This document shows, one piece after another, positions 14,480-15,000 of a stretch of 15,000 bases of DNA. The notes below the pieces were generated by a model. It was not told where the DNA came from, ran no database searches, and was given only the letters and a program-made list of their open reading frames with translations. Positions within the stretch are counted from its first letter, which is position 1; each line of letters starts with the position of its first letter. The position numbers were made by a program, and so were the translations under genes. This stretch comes from JBKPCD01 sp046727175 (GTDB taxonomy: Bacteria > Acidobacteriota > Vicinamibacteria > Vicinamibacterales > 2-12-FULL-66-21): positions 1 to 15,000 of the forward strand of contig JBKPCD010000291.1 of the NCBI GenBank assembly GCA_046727175.1, written 5' to 3'.

Positions 14480-14932
14480 ATGCGGAGCAGGACAGTATTC
14501 GCGTTCGTTTCAAGCTTGATGCTGATGGCCTCGATGGCCCACGCGCAAGACAAGCGCGCTCTCTTCTCGATCGGAGGGGGCTACACCGCGCCGAACTCGG
14601 ACGTGCGCGATCATCTGGGCAGTGGTTACAACTTCACCATCGGCGTCCAGTTCAACGTAACCCCGGTCGTCGGCATCGAAGGCCAGTACGGATTCAACGG
14701 TCTGGGCAGCAAGGACCTCACGTTTAACGTCTTTCCGCAGCCGCTCCTGGACGGCGGAGTCCCCACCAATATTTCCGCCGACATGAACATGCAGTACGGC
14801 ACCGGGAGCGTCATCGTCCAGAAGCCGCAAGGGAACGTGCGGCCGTACGGCCTGATAGGGATGGGAGTCTATTATCGGCCGATCAAAGTGACGTCGCCGG
14901 GTGTTGGCTGGGTGCCAGGGTACTGTGATCCC
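14480..14932 (+). CDS. Outer membrane beta-barrel protein, truncated by the contig end
   Basis: The first 151 codons of a small outer membrane protein of the OmpW/OmpA-barrel (OMP_b-brl) type. A signal peptide ends at AHA-Q near residue 22. Mature alternating strands follow, such as KRALFSIGGGYTAPN, GYNFTIGVQFN, VVGIEGQYGFNG and VRPYGLIGMGVYYRP, with the Gly/aromatic pattern of barrel hairpins. AAAGGA lies 6 nt before the ATG, itself downstream of a strong sigma-54 promoter. The genomic reading frame ends at codon 151 (Pro); codons beyond 14932 are translated adapter and must be dropped. It is divergent from the operon and probably shares its control region. Function is unknown; such barrels may be structural or admit small solutes. 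Confidence 0.82.
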
Positions 14933-15000
14933 CTGTCTCTTATACACATCTGACGCTGCCGACGACGGCCTTGAGGTGTTGTTCTCGGGGGGGGCGGGTT
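14933..15000. other. Illumina Nextera adapter read-through (not genomic)
   Basis: CTGTCTCTTATACACATCT (14933-14951) is the Tn5 mosaic end used in Nextera libraries. It is followed by TGACGCTGCCGACGA (to 14965), completing the reverse complement of the read 1 adapter. The next 10 bases (14966-14975) fit an i5 index. The remainder aligns with the reverse complement of the P5 tail (GTGT.G.TCTCGG) with errors mostly to G. This is untrimmed library sequence at a contig end. Confidence 0.97.

Noticed and set aside
1..14932. CRISPR arrays, tRNA or rRNA genes, insertion sequences
   Set aside because: No regularly spaced repeats, no cloverleaf-like segments noticed, no transposase-like proteins; the DNA is almost fully occupied by the operon.
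14933..14951. Tn5 mosaic end as evidence of a natural transposon insertion
   Set aside because: It is followed at once by the synthetic Illumina read 1 adapter and index/P5-like sequence, so it is library DNA, not a mobile element.

Overview
The window is high-GC DNA from a Gram-negative bacterium: it encodes four predicted outer-membrane beta-barrels and several proteins with Sec signal peptides. The mix of a GAF-type sigma-54 activator, paired AspT-type antiporters and barrels of environmental type suggests a soil or sediment lineage, perhaps Acidobacteriota. That placement is a guess and was not tested. The last 68 bases are Illumina Nextera adapter, so the window ends at the end of an assembled contig.

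Layout. Ten genes run on the minus strand in one direction, from about 14189 down to 89. In transcription order they are: a DUF3011-outer membrane barrel fusion; an exported amidohydrolase; a DcaP-like porin; an exported glutaminase; an exported type II L-asparaginase; an AspT-family antiporter; aspartate 4-decarboxylase; a second AspT-family antiporter; a DUF481 outer membrane protein; and a sigma-54-dependent activator with a GAF domain. Gaps are 79 bp after the first gene, 48 bp before the activator, and about 27 bp or less elsewhere. The porin and glutaminase genes overlap by one base. This looks like one operon. A divergent plus-strand gene (14480 onward) encodes a small outer membrane beta-barrel and is cut off by the contig end.

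How the genes work together (inference from known families). Porins admit small acidic or amide amino acids. Asparaginase and glutaminase deamidate Asn and Gln in the periplasm to Asp and Glu, releasing ammonia. An AspT antiporter exchanges external Asp for internal Ala. Cytoplasmic AsdA decarboxylates Asp to Ala and CO2, consuming a proton. The Asp/Ala cycle is known to generate proton motive force and to oppose acidification. Having exported deamidases, two antiporters, three barrels and a dedicated sigma-54 activator in one operon is the notable point.

Regulation. The divergent intergenic region (14190-14479) holds a very good -24/-12 sigma-54 promoter for the plus-strand gene, a weaker -24/-12 match facing the operon, and overlapping inverted repeats about 130 bp from both predicted start points, where an activator of the operon's own type would be expected to bind. 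No tRNA, rRNA, CRISPR array, insertion sequence or convincing terminator was seen.
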